Translations under genes and position numbers: made by a program
Source: Cellulophaga sp. BC115SP
Lineage (GTDB): Bacteria; Bacteroidota; Bacteroidia; Cytophagales; Spirosomataceae
Direction of reading: 5' to 3'
Assembly: GCF_009905545.1 (NCBI RefSeq)
Contig: NZ_JAAALB010000034.1
Span: forward strand, 1-64,000
Length of the DNA stretch: 64,000 nt
Shown here: in pieces, positions 62,774 through 64,000 of the stretch
How the letters are laid out: every line of letters starts with the position of its first letter
Numbering within the stretch: the stretch's first letter is position 1
The notes under the pieces: generated by a model
Seen by the model: the letters and a program-made list of their open reading frames with translations, nothing else
The model's database searches: none
What the model was told of the DNA's origin: nothing

Positions 62774-64000
62774 TTATTTACTTGTTATTTGAGAAATAAT
62801 TGTACTGTCAGTTGTTTCGTTATCTTTTGCTAACAATAAAGCTTTACTAATGATGATAGATAATGTTTCATCGTTATCAAATGGTAAAAATATCTTCTCT
62901 TTTGCCATTCTATTTGAAGAATCAGGAACAATGCAAAGATATTGGTCATTGGGCTCCATTAAGATATTCCCACTTCCAACGTGTATTTTGTAGTTTCTAA
63001 TTTTCCCTTGAACTTTTAGAAAGTTACCTTCAAAACTACAAACATCTTTGATGGATAGCATTGGAATTATTTCTTTCAGCGTCTCCATCCTAATATTACC
63101 AGACATTCGTAGTGAGCCAAAAGAATGTTCATACCAATAACTTTGACTATCTGTATTCTTGCCTGTACCGTTATCTGTCCAATAAGGATTATTGGTTATA
63201 CTTGAAGCACCGATGAATAAGTCCACATCTCGCATTACTTCAGCAAAAACGATTGGTGGTACATCCTTTAAATCAATCTGTTCTTTATTTTTATAGAATC
63301 TTACTTGATCTGTTGCACCTAAGCCTGTACCATACCAATCTTCCCCTTCTTGACTAATACGTTGAATCCAAAACTCCGCTTTTATATCAAAATGAGGGAT
63401 TTTTAAAGCAAAATTTTCCATTAATAATGCTGAACCCATCCAACCTTTGCTTCTTGATTTTGTAAGATAAGTCCCCACTTGAATGATATGAGCAGCAAAT
63501 CTATTAGAATAAGACTTTGTGTTCAGTTCGGCATCAGTCAAGACATAAACTTCTCTAAATGCCTGTTTTATGCCTTGTATAATTTGCTTTTCATTAAAAT
63601 ATTTGCGCCAATTTCGAATTTCTTCAATCGTAGAATAAATAGGGTGCCACAAAGAAACAGTGGCATTAGTAGGAATATTCTCAACTATGGCTTGATTAGA
63701 ATCTATAAAATATCCATTGCTCCAAGTTACATTTACCTTATTTCCTTCCCAAACTATATCCCAAATCAAATTTTTGGCTATAATACTAACCAGATTATGT
63801 TGCAAATAATACTTTTCCCAATATTCAAAAGACCATTTTACATCATTTAAATAAAAAGATTCAATCCGAAAACATTGGCTAGCAAGTTGCTCTTTTATTT
63901 CTTTTATATTTTCAGTAAATTCTTTCAAATCTTCTTTGAAAGCTGTTGTAATTTCTTTGGGAGGAGATTTTTGTACTTTTGTCCCGTTTGTCCAAGATAT
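62774..64000 (-). CDS. DUF4132 family protein, C-terminal part (continues beyond the window)
   Basis: The frame stays open to position 64000, reading ...SWTNGTKVQKSPPKE before the first in-window TTG, so the gene is cut by the window edge and at least 408 codons are visible. The DUF4132 blocks are present: SQCFRIESFYLNDVKWSFEYWEKYYLQHNLVSIIAKNLIW region, REVYVLTDAELNTKSYSNRFAAHI, then KIHVGSGNILMEPNDQYLCIVP in the C-terminal (DUF7737-type) domain with FGSLRMSGNIRMETL. The family includes E. coli MolR/YehI-type proteins of unclear function. It is convergent with the GH106 gene. Confidence 0.82.
   Translation of the reverse strand: MSWTNGTKVQKSPPKEITTAFKEDLKEFTENIKEIKEQLASQCFRIESFYLNDVKWSFEYWEKYYLQHNLVSIIAKNLIWDIVWEGNKVNVTWSNGYFIDSNQAIVENIPTNATVSLWHPIYSTIEEIRNWRKYFNEKQIIQGIKQAFREVYVLTDAELNTKSYSNRFAAHIIQVGTYLTKSRSKGWMGSALLMENFALKIPHFDIKAEFWIQRISQEGEDWYGTGLGATDQVRFYKNKEQIDLKDVPPIVFAEVMRDVDLFIGASSITNNPYWTDNGTGKNTDSQSYWYEHSFGSLRMSGNIRMETLKEIIPMLSIKDVCSFEGNFLKVQGKIRNYKIHVGSGNILMEPNDQYLCIVPDSSNRMAKEKIFLPFDNDETLSIIISKALLLAKDNETTDSTIISQITSK

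Overview
The window looks like chromosomal DNA of a Bacteroidota member, most likely order Cytophagales. The evidence is an AT-rich sequence, starts without strong Shine-Dalgarno sites, several TAnnTTTG promoter elements, a type IX secretion (T9SS) C-terminal sorting domain, a GH106 glycoside hydrolase, a TonB-dependent receptor with a carboxypeptidase-like N-terminal domain, and WG, Reg_prop and DUF4468 proteins. Genus cannot be decided from this sequence. No rRNA, tRNA, CRISPR array, intact insertion sequence or phage module was seen.

Region 1 (about 1-23.9 kb, all on the + strand) is a long row of mostly single, loosely spaced accessory genes. It holds lipoproteins, small membrane proteins and proteins with immunity-like or orphan domains (DUF4844-like, YrhB/Imm35-like, YcxB-like, DUF1444-like, WG repeats). 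It also holds two beta-lactamase-fold serine hydrolases, a frameshifted M23 peptidase, a decapeptide-repeat secreted protein, a DUF1287 protein, a PhzF-family enzyme, an Arr-type rifamycin ADP-ribosyltransferase with an N-terminal helical domain, a VanZ protein with an extracytoplasmic DUF5666-like domain, and an acyltransferase. A 213-bp element with perfect 17-bp terminal inverted repeats lies at 11.6-11.8 kb.

Region 2 (about 24.3-53.1 kb, all on the - strand) is envelope and metal/drug efflux. It has a DUF4468 pair, a siderophore-type TonB receptor with a long palindrome upstream, and a CzcCBA-type heavy-metal RND system with mgtE between czcB and czcA, preceded by its own response regulator and kinase. 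Next come an outer-membrane protein, an esterase, and a probable sulfur/redox group (DUF6132 protein, OprD-like porin, DsrE-like protein, TsdA-like dihaem cytochrome). A second RND system (TolC, pump, adaptor) with another response regulator/kinase pair closes the region. The promoters of both tolC-type genes carry a TYTAAT-N5-TYTAAT direct repeat with 11-bp period. The porin and cytochrome promoters both carry a Crp/Fnr-like box placed 21 bp from a TAnnTTTG element.

Region 3 (about 53.2-64 kb) holds a VOC protein, an RDD membrane protein, a 1444-residue T9SS cargo made of seven two-cysteine units, and a divergent GH106 alpha-L-rhamnosidase-like enzyme. The last two genes sit between two copies, 8.1 kb apart, of a repeat carrying a palindromic terminator. 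A DUF4132-family gene runs off the right edge.
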